NCBI GenBank assembly: GCA_024234165.1
Contig: JACKOP010000001.1
Span: 992,001-1,056,000 of the forward strand
Length of the DNA: 64,000 nt
Reading direction: 5' to 3'
DNA from: Pseudomonadales bacterium
GTDB lineage: Bacteria > Pseudomonadota > Gammaproteobacteria > Pseudomonadales > UBA5518
The position numbers were made by a program, and so were the translations under genes. The notes beneath the pieces were generated by a model that searched no databases, was not told where the DNA came from, and worked only from the letters and a program-made list of their open reading frames with translations. Of this stretch, positions 52,257 to 64,000 are shown in pieces (position 1 is the first letter of the stretch; the number at the start of each line of letters is the position of its first letter).

Positions 52257-53116
52257 CAGTTCATGTCTCCTTGGGCTTTGGGTGCAGGCGTTGCAGCGGG
52301 CATCGCTCCGGCCAGCAGTTGCGGGTCGACCTTCGCGTCGCGCCAGTTCATGCGCCAGTCCAGATGCGGTCCGTTCGCACGGCCACTGGAGCCTACGCGT
52401 GCGACCACATCACCTGGCTCGACCCGCTGGCCGACCTTGACCAGCACGGCCGAGAGGTGCAGGAAGCTCGACGACAGCCGCAGACCGTGATCGATGATCA
52501 CGGTGCCGCCCGAAAAGAACAGGTCCGGTTCGGCCAGAGTCACCACCCCGGGCGCCGGAGCGCGCACCAGTGCGCCGGTCGGCGCAGCGATGTCGACGCC
52601 GTAGTGCGGGCGCGACGGCTCGCCGTTGTAGACGCGCTGGCTGCCATAGACGCCGCTGATGCGTCCGGTGATCGGCCACACGAAACCCTTCGCGAAGTCG
52701 GTGCGGTCGTCGTCGAGTGCACGTGCCGCGTTCACCAGCGCCTGTTCGCGACGAATGCGTTCGAGCTCTGCTGCGGACGGGCTCATGATGTTCTGTGCAA
52801 TCCCGTTGACGCGCTGGATCTGGTATTCGCGCCGGGCGATCGTCAGCTCGTGCTGCTCATCGCCCACCTGCAGGCGTTGCGTGGCCGGCGCATCGCGATC
52901 GAAGCCAATCACGAAGGTGCCGTCGGCGGCCACGCGCACCCGGCGTTCGTCCAGCCTGACGGTTGTCCCCGGTGGCACGTGCCCGATCACCACCCCGCCC
53001 TGTATCAGCGGGCCTTCGAGCTCCAGCGCAGCCGCAGGCAGGGCGAGCGCGGACAGCAACAGGGGCAACAGCAAGGCGAGCAAGGGGATGCGCATCGGGA
53101 GCGGTGTTCTGGCCAT
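52256..53116 (-). CDS. M23 family metallopeptidase (LytM-like), exported
   Basis: This exported protein of about 286 residues has a long hydrophobic leader (PLLALLLPLLLSALALPAAA), an N-terminal beta domain, and an M23 domain with HYGVDIAAPTGALVRAP and GPHLDWRMNW. The usual HxH pair is HLD here, so catalysis may be altered, or the family variant may be normal. It probably cuts or regulates peptidoglycan. The start is uncertain: ATGs at 53131, 53122, 53116 and 53095 all keep the signal peptide, and none has a clear ribosome site. Confidence 0.85.
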   Translation of the reverse strand: MARTPLPMRIPLLALLLPLLLSALALPAAALELEGPLIQGGVVIGHVPPGTTVRLDERRVRVAADGTFVIGFDRDAPATQRLQVGDEQHELTIARREYQIQRVNGIAQNIMSPSAAELERIRREQALVNAARALDDDRTDFAKGFVWPITGRISGVYGSQRVYNGEPSRPHYGVDIAAPTGALVRAPAPGVVTLAEPDLFFSGGTVIIDHGLRLSSSFLHLSAVLVKVGQRVEPGDVVARVGSSGRANGPHLDWRMNWRDAKVDPQLLAGAMPAATPAPKAQGDMN

Positions 53117-53193
53117 TGCCATGCAAAACAAGATAATGCGCAGTCTACCAGATGGCGCCGCGCTGGCGGCGCGCGAACCGGAGGCACGTCCGC

Positions 53194-53706
53194 ATGAACC
53201 CTGCCCGCACCGCCGGCTCCGCCCGGCCGCGCTACATCACCCCGGAGGGCGAGCAGCGCCTGCGCGAGGAAATCACGCATCTCTGGAAGGTCGAGCGTCC
53301 GCAGGTGACGGCCGTCGTCCAGGAAGCCGCCAAGAACGGCGACCGCTCCGAAAACGGCGACTACATCTACGGCAAGCGGCGTTTGCGCGAGATCGACCGC
53401 CGCGTGCGCTACCTGAGCAAGCGACTCGAGCGGGTACGCGTGGTGCGCGAGGCGCCAGCGGAGCGCGGACGCGTCTACTTCGGCGCTTGGGTCACCATCG
53501 AGGACGAGGACGGTGTCGCGAGCCGCTACCGGATCGTCGGCCCGGACGAGTTCGATGTGGCCAACGGACTGATCAGCATGGATTCACCGCTGGCACGGGC
53601 GCTGCTCGGCAAGCAGCTCGACGACGAGGTCCGCGTACACACTCCGGGCGGCGAACGCGAGTACGTCGTGGTCGCGATCGACTACGCCGACCCACAGCGG
53701 CGCTGA
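53194..53706 (+). CDS. greB: Transcription elongation factor GreB
   Basis: The 170-residue protein has the GreA/GreB N-terminal coiled coil with the acidic tip (GDRSENGDYIYGKRRLREID) and the C-terminal FKBP-like domain (YFGAWVTIEDEDG to DEVRVHTPGGEREYVVVAIDY). The YIYGKRRLREIDRR stretch is diagnostic of GreB. It rescues backtracked RNA polymerase. The ATG at 53194 was preferred over one 14 codons upstream. Confidence 0.95.
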   Translation: MNPARTAGSARPRYITPEGEQRLREEITHLWKVERPQVTAVVQEAAKNGDRSENGDYIYGKRRLREIDRRVRYLSKRLERVRVVREAPAERGRVYFGAWVTIEDEDGVASRYRIVGPDEFDVANGLISMDSPLARALLGKQLDDEVRVHTPGGEREYVVVAIDYADPQRR

Positions 53707-53808
53707 ACACGCGGCCCGGCCTTTGCACCCGTTCGGCTGTACCCGGACGCTGTGGTTAAATAGCGCGCTTTGCACGCACCCCACCATCGCCAGCCCGCGA
53801 GTGACGCC

Positions 53809-56703
<2,895 letters not shown>

Positions 56704-56733
56704 CAGCAGCTCGCGCACCGCAAACGGCTGCGC

Positions 56734-57441
56734 TCAGGTGCCTTTCTTCGCAATCTCGCGCCGGATGTGACCGATCGCGCGCATCGGGTCCAGGCCCTTG
56801 GGGCATACCCAGGTGCAGTTGCCGATGCTGCGGCAACGATACAGGCGGTACGCGTCTTCCAGGTCCGTGAGGCGCTCCTCGGTGGCCTCATCACGCGAAT
56901 CGACGATGAAGCGGTACGCCTGCAACAAGCCTGCCGGACCCACATAACGATCCGGGTTCCACCACCACGACGGGCACTGCGAGGAACAGCACCCGCACAG
57001 GATGCACTCGTAGAGGCCATCGAGCTTCTCGCGGTCCTCTATGGACTGCAGCCTTTCCTGCGGGGGCGGTGGGGCGTTGTTGATCAGCCAGGGCTTGATG
57101 CTTTCGTACTGCTTGAAGAACAGGGTCTGGTCGACGATCAGGTCACGGATCACCGGCATGCCCGGCAGCGGGCGCAGCACCAGCACGGACTGGCCACGCA
57201 TCGCGTCCCCCACCTGGGTGACGCAGGCGAGAGCGTTCTTGCCGTTGATGTTCATGCCGTCAGACCCGCACACTCCCTCGCGACACGAACGGCGAAATGC
57301 GATCGTCTCGTCCTGTTCGTACAGGTGGTGCAATACATCGAGCACCATGCGGGCACGGAACTCATCGGGCACGCCGAGCTTCTGCATCCAGGGCTCTGCG
57401 TCCTGTTCCGGGTTGTAGCGATAGACACTGACGTCGATCAT
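56734..57441 (-). CDS. sdhB: Succinate dehydrogenase iron-sulfur subunit
   Basis: The 235-residue protein has the 2Fe-2S domain (CREGVCGSDGMNINGKNALAC) and the 4Fe-4S/3Fe-4S domain (CILCGCCSSQCPSWWW and CRSIGNCTWVCPKGLDP). It passes electrons from FAD in SdhA to quinone. sdhB usually ends an sdhCDAB operon, but the upstream gene here is fumC on the other strand, so this copy stands alone. The sequence is intact and converges with gcvP. Confidence 0.93.
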   Translation of the reverse strand: MIDVSVYRYNPEQDAEPWMQKLGVPDEFRARMVLDVLHHLYEQDETIAFRRSCREGVCGSDGMNINGKNALACVTQVGDAMRGQSVLVLRPLPGMPVIRDLIVDQTLFFKQYESIKPWLINNAPPPPQERLQSIEDREKLDGLYECILCGCCSSQCPSWWWNPDRYVGPAGLLQAYRFIVDSRDEATEERLTDLEDAYRLYRCRSIGNCTWVCPKGLDPMRAIGHIRREIAKKGT

Positions 57442-57620
57442 GATCTGCTCCTTCGAGGAGAGCAGCGGCTGCGCGGCCGCCGGGGCGAGCGCAGGTTAGC
57501 GCCGGCAGGCGCCGGTGTCGACCACCACCGCTGCGAGTATCATCGCCCATGATATTCCAGGCACGCGCAACGGCGCGACCCGCAGCCGGCACGCCGGCAC
57601 ACTGCCAGCGGAGGTTCCAG

Positions 57621-59057
57621 ATGACGACTTCAACGCCAGCAGCACACACCACCTCCGCGCAACCGACCCGGACCGAGGCCGACTCGCTGGGCCTGATCGA
57701 GGTACCCGCCGACCGGCTGTGGGGCGCGCAGACCCAGCGTTCCCTGCTCAATTTTGCGATCCCGAACGAACGCATGCCGACCGAAATCGTGCATGCACTC
57801 GTGCGCATCAAGTGCGCCTGCGCGCACGTGAACCGGGAACTCGGGCTGCTGTCCGCAGGGATCGCACAGGCGATCGTTGCGGCCGGCGAGGAAGTCCTGA
57901 CAGGAAGGCACGCCGGAGAATTTCCGCTGTCGCTGTGGCAGACCGGCTCCGGCACACAAAGCAACATGAACGTCAACGAAGTGCTGGCGAACCGCGCGTC
58001 CGAACTGCTGGGGGGCGAAAGAGGCCGGCAACGACTGGTACATCCCAACGATCACGTGAACCTCGGACAGTCCTCGAACGACGTGTTTCCCTCCGCAATG
58101 CACCTCGCCGCAGCAGAGGCGATCACACAGCATCTGCTGCCGCCCCTGCGCGCGCTGCACGCCACCTTCGCGGCCAAATCGGCTGCATTTGCCGATATCG
58201 TGAAGATCGGCCGTACCCACCTGCAGGACGCCACACCGCTCACGCTGGGGCAGGAGTTCTCGGGGCATGCGGCGCAGCTCGAATACGCCGGGGCCCACAT
58301 CGAGGAGACGTTGCCGTCGCTGTTCCCGCTCGCGATCGGCGGCACTGCGGTCGGCACCGGCATCAACACCCACGCGGAATTCGGCACGCGCGTGGCACGC
58401 GAACTCGCCGCACGCAGAGGGCTGGCGTTCACCAGCGCCGACAACAAGTTCGCAGCGCTGGCGGCACACGACGGCATCGTCGCGATGCACGGGTGCCTGA
58501 AGACGCTCGCCACCGCGCTGATGAAGATCGCCAACGACGTCCGCTGGCTTGCCTCGGGTCCGCGCTCCGGGCTGGGGGAAATCCGCATCCCCGAAAACGA
58601 ACCCGGCAGTTCGATCATGCCCGGCAAGGTGAATCCCACCCAGTGCGAAGCGCTGACGATGATCTGCTGCCAGGTGCTCGGCAACGACGTCACGGTCGGT
58701 GTCGGTGGCGCCTCGGGGAACTTCGAGCTGAACGTATTCAAGCCGCTGCTGGCGCACAACTTCCTGCAGAGCGTGCGCCTGCTGGGTGCCGGCATGGCCT
58801 CGTTCGATGTGCACTGCGCCCGGGGCATCGAACCCGATCGCAAGCGCATCGCCGAGCTGCTCGAACGCTCCCTGATGCTGGTGACCGCGCTAGCGCCGCA
58901 CATCGGTTACGACCGCGCTGCCGAGATCGCGAAGAAGGCGCACCACGAAGACACGACGCTGCGCGCTGCCGCACTCGCGTTGAACTACGTCAGCGCCGAG
59001 GACTTCGAGCGCTGGGTACAGCCTGCCGGGATGACCCATCCGACCCGCGAGATGTGA
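57621..59057 (+). CDS. fumC: Class II fumarate hydratase
   Basis: The 478-residue enzyme has the fumarase/aspartase signature GSSIMPGKVNPTQ and the conserved THLQDATPLTLGQEFSG and GSGTQSNMNVNEVLANRA blocks, with TAVGTGINT. It interconverts fumarate and malate, is oxygen-stable and needs no iron-sulfur cluster. The ATG at 57621 has GGAGG six bases upstream and beats an ATG 24 codons earlier. It is divergent from sdhB. Confidence 0.94.
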   Translation: MTTSTPAAHTTSAQPTRTEADSLGLIEVPADRLWGAQTQRSLLNFAIPNERMPTEIVHALVRIKCACAHVNRELGLLSAGIAQAIVAAGEEVLTGRHAGEFPLSLWQTGSGTQSNMNVNEVLANRASELLGGERGRQRLVHPNDHVNLGQSSNDVFPSAMHLAAAEAITQHLLPPLRALHATFAAKSAAFADIVKIGRTHLQDATPLTLGQEFSGHAAQLEYAGAHIEETLPSLFPLAIGGTAVGTGINTHAEFGTRVARELAARRGLAFTSADNKFAALAAHDGIVAMHGCLKTLATALMKIANDVRWLASGPRSGLGEIRIPENEPGSSIMPGKVNPTQCEALTMICCQVLGNDVTVGVGGASGNFELNVFKPLLAHNFLQSVRLLGAGMASFDVHCARGIEPDRKRIAELLERSLMLVTALAPHIGYDRAAEIAKKAHHEDTTLRAAALALNYVSAEDFERWVQPAGMTHPTREM

Positions 59058-59063
59058 ACCGCC

Positions 59064-60263
59064 GTGAATCCCGCTGCCCCGATCGACGCACCCATCGCGG
59101 GATTCTGCGATCCGGCCTTCGCCGCCGCACACGCTGCGTTCCGCGAAAACTTCCGCGCACGCAACGAACTCGGCGCCGCCGTCTGCGTGTTCGTCGACGG
59201 CCGCATGGTCGTGGATCTGTGGGGCGGGCATCAGGACGGCGAACACACCCAGCCGTGGCAGCGCGACACGCTGGTGAACGTCTACTCGGTCGGCAAGGGC
59301 ATCGCGTCGATGTTCGTGCTCTCGCTGGTCGAACAGGGACTGCTCGCGCTCGATCGACCGCTGTGCGAGATCTGGCCCGGGATCGCGCAGGCCGGCAAGC
59401 AGCACATCACGCTGCGCATGCTGCTCGCGCACCGTGGCGGGCTGCCCGGAGTGCGCCACCCGCTGCCGCCGGAAGCGCTCTGGGACTGGTCCACGATCAC
59501 GAACGCGCTGGCTGGGCAGGAGCCGTTCTGGGACCCTGGCAGCACACACGGCTACCACGTCAACACGCACGGTTTCCTGATCGGCGAACCGGTGTGCCGC
59601 CGCCTCGGCGTGCCGTTCGGCAGTGCCTTGCGCGAGCGCCTCACGGGTCCGCTCGGAGCCGACTACCACACGGGACTGCCGGTGTCCGAACACGCGCGCG
59701 TGGCGCCGATCGCACCGGGGGCGGCCGGGCCGATCAGCGACGCACGGGCCGGCGTGCGCGAACACCTCTCGAGCGGTGACGAGGCAACCGACGCGATGCT
59801 CGCCAGCGTGTACTTCAATCCGCTCGGCATCTCGGGCTTCGGCGTCGTGAACCTGCCGCAGTGGCGCTCGGCCACGATCCCGTCCACCAACGCACACGCA
59901 ACCGCCCGTGCCGTCGCGCTGCTCTACGACACGTTCATGCGCCGCGACGCCGCCGACGGTGGCATCGTCGGCCCGGGCTTGCGCGCCGAGGCATCCAGCA
60001 TCCAGTCTGACGGCACGGACCGGGTGCTGGGCAAGCACTCGCGCTTCGGACTCGGCTTCCAGTTGTCACGCCCGGGGCGACGCATCGGCGGCAGCGATCA
60101 CGGCTACGGGCACTTTGGTTACGGCGGCAGCCTCGGCTTCGCCGACCCCGCGAGCGGCGTGGCGTTCGCCTACCTCACGAACCGCCCCGGCAAGCGCTTC
60201 GAGAACGATCGCGCCGATGCGGTCATCGCCAGCGTGTACGCGGCGCTCGGCGCCACGCCCTGA
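59064..60263 (+). CDS. Serine hydrolase of the beta-lactamase/EstB-like family
   Basis: The 399-residue protein starts with GTG and has the class C beta-lactamase-like motifs SVGK (SxxK, in VYSVGKGIASMF), YHV (YxN-type position) and HFGYGGS toward the C-terminus (HGT-like). It has no signal peptide, so a cytoplasmic esterase or peptidase-like role is more likely than antibiotic resistance. It follows fumC by six bases and may be co-transcribed. Confidence 0.85.
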   Translation: MNPAAPIDAPIAGFCDPAFAAAHAAFRENFRARNELGAAVCVFVDGRMVVDLWGGHQDGEHTQPWQRDTLVNVYSVGKGIASMFVLSLVEQGLLALDRPLCEIWPGIAQAGKQHITLRMLLAHRGGLPGVRHPLPPEALWDWSTITNALAGQEPFWDPGSTHGYHVNTHGFLIGEPVCRRLGVPFGSALRERLTGPLGADYHTGLPVSEHARVAPIAPGAAGPISDARAGVREHLSSGDEATDAMLASVYFNPLGISGFGVVNLPQWRSATIPSTNAHATARAVALLYDTFMRRDAADGGIVGPGLRAEASSIQSDGTDRVLGKHSRFGLGFQLSRPGRRIGGSDHGYGHFGYGGSLGFADPASGVAFAYLTNRPGKRFENDRADAVIASVYAALGATP

Positions 60264-60384
60264 GCCGCCGGTATCGGGAAGTCGTGCCTCAGACCCGAGG
60301 CGCGCTACAATGGCCTGCCCCGCGTGATCCGCCGTCACCGCACGCGCCACGCGCACCAGATCCAGACCGAACACGAGAATCGCC

Positions 60385-61509
60385 ATGCCCGGACTGCTGC
60401 CTGACATCGACCCCGATGGATTGCTCGAATACTCGGTCGTCTACACCGACCGCTCGCTGAACCACATGTCGTGCGCCTTCCAGCAGGTGATGACCGACAT
60501 CGCGCGCGATCTCAGGCACGCCTACAACGCCCACGCGGTGGCGATAGTCCCCGGCGGCGGCACCTTTGCGATGGAAGCCGTCGCGCGCCAGTTCGCAGCC
60601 GACCGGCACGCGCTGATCGTGCGCAACGGCTTCTTCAGTTACCGCTGGACCCAGATTCTCGACGCCGGATCGATCGCGGCAACGTCGACCGTGCTGAGCG
60701 CACGCGCGCTGCACGCCGGCAGCCAGGCGCCGTTTGCACCGGCGCCGCTCGAGCAGATCGTGGCGACGATCCGCAGCGAGCGCCCCGGCATCGTGTTCGC
60801 GCCGCACGTGGAAACCGCCTCGGGGATGATCCTGCCGCAGGAGTGGATTGCCGCAATCGCCGAAGCCACCCACGCCGTCGGCAGCCTGTTCGTGCTCGAC
60901 TGCATCGCTTCCGGCGCAATCTGGGTCGATATGCGCGCCAGCGGCGTCGATGTGCTGATCAGTGCGCCGCAGAAGGGCTGGAGTGCGACCCCCTGCGCCG
61001 GGCTGGTGATGCTGGGTGAGGAAGCGCGGCGGCGGATCGACGAGACCACCAGCAGCAGCTTCGCCGCCGACCTGAAGCGCTGGCTTGGCATCATGGAAAG
61101 CTACGAGAAAGGTGGTCACGCGTACCACGCGACGATGCCGACCGATGGGCTGCGCATGCTGCGCGCGGCCATCACCGAAACCGTCGATTTCGGGCTCGAC
61201 GCCGCGCAGGCCGCGCAACAACGACTCGGCGATCGCGTACGGACGCTGCTCGCCGCACGCGGATTCCCGAGCGTGGCCGCCGAGGGATTCGGTGCCCCCG
61301 GCGTGGTCGTCTGCTACACCAGCGATCCCGAGATCCACAACGGCAGCCGCTTCCGCCAGGCCGGGCTGCAGACGGCCGCCGGTGTGCCGCTGCAATGCGG
61401 GGAGCCTGCGGATTTCCGCTCGTTTCGCATCGGACTGTTCGGCCTCGACAAGCTGAAGGACGTGGAACGCACCGTCGCGACGCTGGAACGCGCGCTCGAC
61501 ACGCTGTAG
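60385..61509 (+). CDS. Class V aminotransferase family protein
   Basis: The 374-residue PLP enzyme has a fold-type I, class V architecture: VPGGGTFAMEAVARQF, FAPHVETASGMILP, and the Lys region LISAPQKGWSATPCAGLVML. It resembles alanine-glyoxylate and related aminotransferases. The substrate is not clear. It converges with the DUF2238 gene, 12 bases apart. Confidence 0.88.
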   Translation: MPGLLPDIDPDGLLEYSVVYTDRSLNHMSCAFQQVMTDIARDLRHAYNAHAVAIVPGGGTFAMEAVARQFAADRHALIVRNGFFSYRWTQILDAGSIAATSTVLSARALHAGSQAPFAPAPLEQIVATIRSERPGIVFAPHVETASGMILPQEWIAAIAEATHAVGSLFVLDCIASGAIWVDMRASGVDVLISAPQKGWSATPCAGLVMLGEEARRRIDETTSSSFAADLKRWLGIMESYEKGGHAYHATMPTDGLRMLRAAITETVDFGLDAAQAAQQRLGDRVRTLLAARGFPSVAAEGFGAPGVVVCYTSDPEIHNGSRFRQAGLQTAAGVPLQCGEPADFRSFRIGLFGLDKLKDVERTVATLERALDTL

Positions 61510-61521
61510 AAGCAGATCGCA

Positions 61522-62130
61522 TCAGGCGCCGAGCTGGCGGTCCTGCACGCGCGCCAGCAGCAACTGCCCCGCGATCGCGCCGCAGACCGCGAGGAACATG
61601 TCCCACTGCGTATCCCATACATCGCCCTGGGTGCCGAGGAACTCCATCGAGGCGCCCTCGGCAATCAGCGCCACCCACCACTCGATGAACTCGTAGCTGA
61701 CAGTGATGAACGCGCAGACACACACCACGAGGAAGAACAGCCACTTGCCACGCACCAGCGGCGAGCGCCGCAGCAGCACTTCGCGCGCGATCATCGCAGG
61801 AGTCAGGCCCTGCGCCATATGGCCGATCCGGTCGTAGTGGTTGCGCCCCAGATCGAACAGATCCTGCACCCAGAAGCCGAGCGGAACACGCGCGTACGTG
61901 TAGTGCCCGCCGATCATCAGGATCGTCGCCTGCGCGAAGATCAGCCAGTAGACGAGCCGCGTCAGCGGAAACGCGGCACGCGTCGCAGCCAGGATCGCGA
62001 TCGCGGCCAGCACCGGAAACACTTCCAGGAACCAGGTGAACTGGTCGAACGGCTTGTAGCCGGTAACCGCCAGCAGCACGATCGTCATGCCGAGCAACAG
62101 CCCGAGCTCCTTCTGTCCTGCAGTCGTCAT
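61522..62130 (-). CDS. DUF2238 (YjdF-like) membrane protein
   Basis: The 202-residue protein has about six helices and the DUF2238 signature HYTYARVPLGFW, NHYDRIGHMAQGL and YEFIEWWVA with conserved His and Glu. The function is unknown. The ATG at 62130 is the usual family start. It is divergent from the PQQ-type dehydrogenase gene. Confidence 0.88.
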   Translation of the reverse strand: MTTAGQKELGLLLGMTIVLLAVTGYKPFDQFTWFLEVFPVLAAIAILAATRAAFPLTRLVYWLIFAQATILMIGGHYTYARVPLGFWVQDLFDLGRNHYDRIGHMAQGLTPAMIAREVLLRRSPLVRGKWLFFLVVCVCAFITVSYEFIEWWVALIAEGASMEFLGTQGDVWDTQWDMFLAVCGAIAGQLLLARVQDRQLGA

Positions 62131-62211
62131 GGGGTGATTTCCACACCGGTTGGTGCGCTGCACTATAGCAAAGTATCCTGACCGCCCTGCGCCGACCCGG
62201 AACCCCAGACC

Positions 62212-63762
62212 ATGTCCCGTCCGCTGCGCCTGATCTCGCTCGTGGTCGTCGTGCTGCTGCTGGCCGCGGCCGCGCTGCTGTTCAGCAACCTGCGCAAGCT
62301 CGAAGTCACCGACTGGCGTCTGCTGTTCCATGCCGCAACCGGCCGCGGCGGTCCGGTTGCGGAAGACGCGACGGTGCAGCACCGGCTGCGCGTGCCCGCA
62401 GGCTGGAGCATCACCCTCTACGCAGACGCGCTGCCGATGGCCCGCTTCCTGCGAGCGACGTCCGGGGGCGACCTGCTGCTGTCACAACCACGCGCGGGCC
62501 GGATCCTGTTGCTCGCGCGCGACGCGGACGGTGACGGACACCCCGACGCGCGCCGCACGCTGCTCGACGGACTCGATCGACCGCACGGGGTCGACATCGC
62601 GGGAGACTGGCTGTACGTGGCCGAAGGCAGTGCGATCGGCCGGGTCGGCTTCGACTCCGCGACGGGCCGCCTGACCGGGGAGTACCATCACATCCTCACG
62701 GGGCTGCCGTCCGGCGGCAACCACTGGTCACGCACCGTGCGCATGGGGCCGGATGGCTGGCTGTACGTCACGCTCGGGTCGAGCTGCAACGCCTGTGAAG
62801 AGGAACACGCCTGGCGCGCCTCGATGCTGCGCCTGCGCCCGGATGGATCCGACGTGCAGCATCACGCATCGGGGCTGCGCAACAGCGTCGGCTTCGACTG
62901 GGCACCCTGGAGCGGGGAGCTCTACGCGACCGACAACGGCCGCGACCTGCTCGGCGACGACTTCCCGCCGTGTGAGCTCAACCGCATCGTCGCCGGCGGT
63001 TTCTACGGCTGGCCGTACGTGAACGGCGATGGTGTACCCGATCCGCAGTTCGGCACGGCAAACCCGGCGAAAAACGCACTCGCCATCGCACCGGTACACG
63101 GCTTTCGCGCGCACACGGCACCGCTCGGCATCGTGTTCGTACGCAACCCCGACCACGTCGCGCGCCTGGGGCACGCCGCGCTGGTCGCGCTGCACGGTTC
63201 GTGGAACCGTTCGACTCCCGATGGTTACGCGGTCGTGCTGCTGCAATGGCAGCCGGACGGCACGATCCGCGAGAGCAATTTCCTCACCGGCTTCGAGTCC
63301 GGTGGCGACATCATCGGACGACCGGTCGATATCGCCGAGGCGCCGGACGGCACGCTCTATGTAAGCGACGATTACGCGGGTGCGATATATCGCATCACCC
63401 GCCAGCCCGCGGGCAACACCACCCCGCTGTCCGTCGCACCACACCCACAGCAGTACGGTGCCGATCCGCTCGACGGCATCGACGCTGCCGACATCGTGGC
63501 TGCGCAAGCATCCGGCGCAGCGCTCTGGCAGCGCTTTGCGTGCGCCGACTGCCACGTGCCCGGCCAAGCGATCGGCAACAAGCTCGATACGCTGCACCAG
63601 CGCTACGACGTGGCCGCGCTGGCCGACTACTTCCTGTTCCCCACCGCACCGATGCCGGCCTTTCCGCTCGACACCGCCGAACGCCGCGCCCTTGCGATCT
63701 GGCTGCTGGCGCGTACGCAGCCGGCTGAAGCACCCGCTGGCGGACTCCACCCGGAACCCTAG
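62212..63762 (+). CDS. PQQ-type sugar (sorbosone) dehydrogenase-like protein with cytochrome c domain
   Basis: The 516-residue protein has an N-terminal membrane anchor (LISLVVVVLLLAAAALLF), a six-bladed propeller of the sorbosone/soluble glucose dehydrogenase family (RPHGVDIAGDWLYVAEG, GFYGWPYVNGDG, HGSWNRSTPDGYAV) and a C-terminal cytochrome c domain with haem motif CADCH near residue 443. It would oxidise a sugar or aldehyde in the periplasm and pass electrons to haem. PQQ synthesis genes are not in the window. Confidence 0.82.
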   Translation: MSRPLRLISLVVVVLLLAAAALLFSNLRKLEVTDWRLLFHAATGRGGPVAEDATVQHRLRVPAGWSITLYADALPMARFLRATSGGDLLLSQPRAGRILLLARDADGDGHPDARRTLLDGLDRPHGVDIAGDWLYVAEGSAIGRVGFDSATGRLTGEYHHILTGLPSGGNHWSRTVRMGPDGWLYVTLGSSCNACEEEHAWRASMLRLRPDGSDVQHHASGLRNSVGFDWAPWSGELYATDNGRDLLGDDFPPCELNRIVAGGFYGWPYVNGDGVPDPQFGTANPAKNALAIAPVHGFRAHTAPLGIVFVRNPDHVARLGHAALVALHGSWNRSTPDGYAVVLLQWQPDGTIRESNFLTGFESGGDIIGRPVDIAEAPDGTLYVSDDYAGAIYRITRQPAGNTTPLSVAPHPQQYGADPLDGIDAADIVAAQASGAALWQRFACADCHVPGQAIGNKLDTLHQRYDVAALADYFLFPTAPMPAFPLDTAERRALAIWLLARTQPAEAPAGGLHPEP

Positions 63763-63772
63763 CGAGACTGCA

Positions 63773-63815
63773 AAGCGGCTGTCGCGAAAACCACCGATCG
63801 TCGATGCACGCAGCG
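63773..63815. repeat. Dispersed intergenic repeat, copy 2
   Basis: This matches 21170-21212 at about 34 of 43 positions and, like it, begins just after a stop codon between converging genes. Its end overlaps the left arm of the large inverted repeat by two bases. Confidence 0.6.
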
Positions 63816-63921
63816 CGTGGCGATGCCTTCATCTCGGTGGGACGCCGTAAATGCATCCATGCAGGCTCGAGCGCCGCATCCCTGCGGCGCACGCCCCCCG
63901 AGGTGAAGGCATCGCCACGCG
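63814..63921. repeat. Large imperfect inverted repeat with nested hairpins
   Basis: A 24-base arm at 63814-63837 pairs with 63898-63921 with one mismatch. Inside lie TGCATCCATGCA (63852-63863) and a perfect 8-bp hairpin GCGCCGCA-TCCC-TGCGGCGC (63871-63890). It sits between converging genes and could be a bidirectional terminator or a REP/MITE-like element. Confidence 0.75.
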
Positions 63922-63961
63922 CAGACGGTGTCATCACCGGGTACGGCGATACGCCGGCGTC

Positions 63962-64000
63962 TCAGATGTGCTTGCGTATCTGTTCCGCGATCCGCTCGAG
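63962..64000 (-). CDS. C-terminus of a gene running off the window
   Basis: The minus strand reads LERIAEQIRKHI then a stop codon (63962-63964). The helical charged pattern looks like a genuine protein end, but 12 residues do not allow a family call. Confidence 0.4.
   Translation of the reverse strand, partial: LERIAEQIRKHI

Noticed and set aside
59064..60263. Antibiotic-resistance beta-lactamase
   Set aside because: The SxxK-type fold is present but there is no signal peptide, and the sequence fits the EstB-like hydrolases better.

Overview
The window is a high-GC stretch of chromosome from a denitrification-capable gammaproteobacterium. The evidence for the group is the block alaS - csrA - tRNA-Ser(GCU) on one strand, an order familiar from gammaproteobacteria such as E. 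coli, together with rhlE, greB, tex, fumC, gcvP and a fragment of a polyhydroxyalkanoate-system protein. No genus can be assigned from the sequence alone.

Layout. 0-9.3 kb: housekeeping and metabolic genes (PHA-system protein, thiolase-like protein, Tex, DUF1254 protein, antibiotic-biosynthesis-monooxygenase-fold protein, tRNA-Arg, RhlE, porin). 9.4-26.8 kb: a denitrification / NO-respiration island. nirS (cytochrome cd1 nitrite reductase) runs leftward. Divergent from it is an operon for an unusual haem-copper reductase: a one-helix small protein, a CuA subunit II, and a subunit I that keeps all haem and metal histidines but lacks the HPEVY tyrosine of oxygen reductases. Then come haem O synthase, a Sco/SenC protein, a cytochrome b - ferredoxin - MvhD-like fusion, a periplasmic protein, haem A synthase, a second Sco protein and a second haem-copper-oxidase-like protein lacking the helix-VII histidine pair. 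A short NosR/NirI-type protein, a small secreted protein, a TonB receptor and NnrS follow. Two FNR/DNR-type boxes sit back-to-back between nirS and the reductase operon, each with a -10-like element at class-II spacing. The simplest reading is that NirS makes NO and the haem-copper complex reduces it to N2O, with locally encoded haem, copper and electron supply. No norCB and no nosZ are seen in the window.

26.8-36.5 kb: peptidase M20, SDR, DsbA-family protein, MDR dehydrogenase, RidA, hydantoinase-B-like protein and GH3 glycosidase. 36.7-48.9 kb: a compact 12.2-kb integrated element bounded by a 15-bp direct repeat, the right copy of which is the 3' end of tRNA-Ser(GCU). It carries a P4-type integrase, a prohead-protease-like protein followed by a coiled-coil protein, a HigB/HigA-like toxin-antitoxin pair, a structured leader with a terminator, an AlpA regulator, small zinc-ribbon and HTH proteins, a Toprim primase, a DUF927 ATPase, an iteron-like repeat cluster inside a coding gene, a Mor-like regulator and a complete small/large terminase pair. 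It has no recognisable portal, capsid or tail gene, so it looks like a phage satellite with P4-like control and replication and its own packaging motor.

48.9-64 kb: csrA, alaS, Trm112-like, M23 peptidase, greB, gcvP, an isolated sdhB, fumC, a serine hydrolase, a class V aminotransferase, a DUF2238 membrane protein, a PQQ-type dehydrogenase with cytochrome c, an intergenic inverted-repeat element and the end of a further gene.
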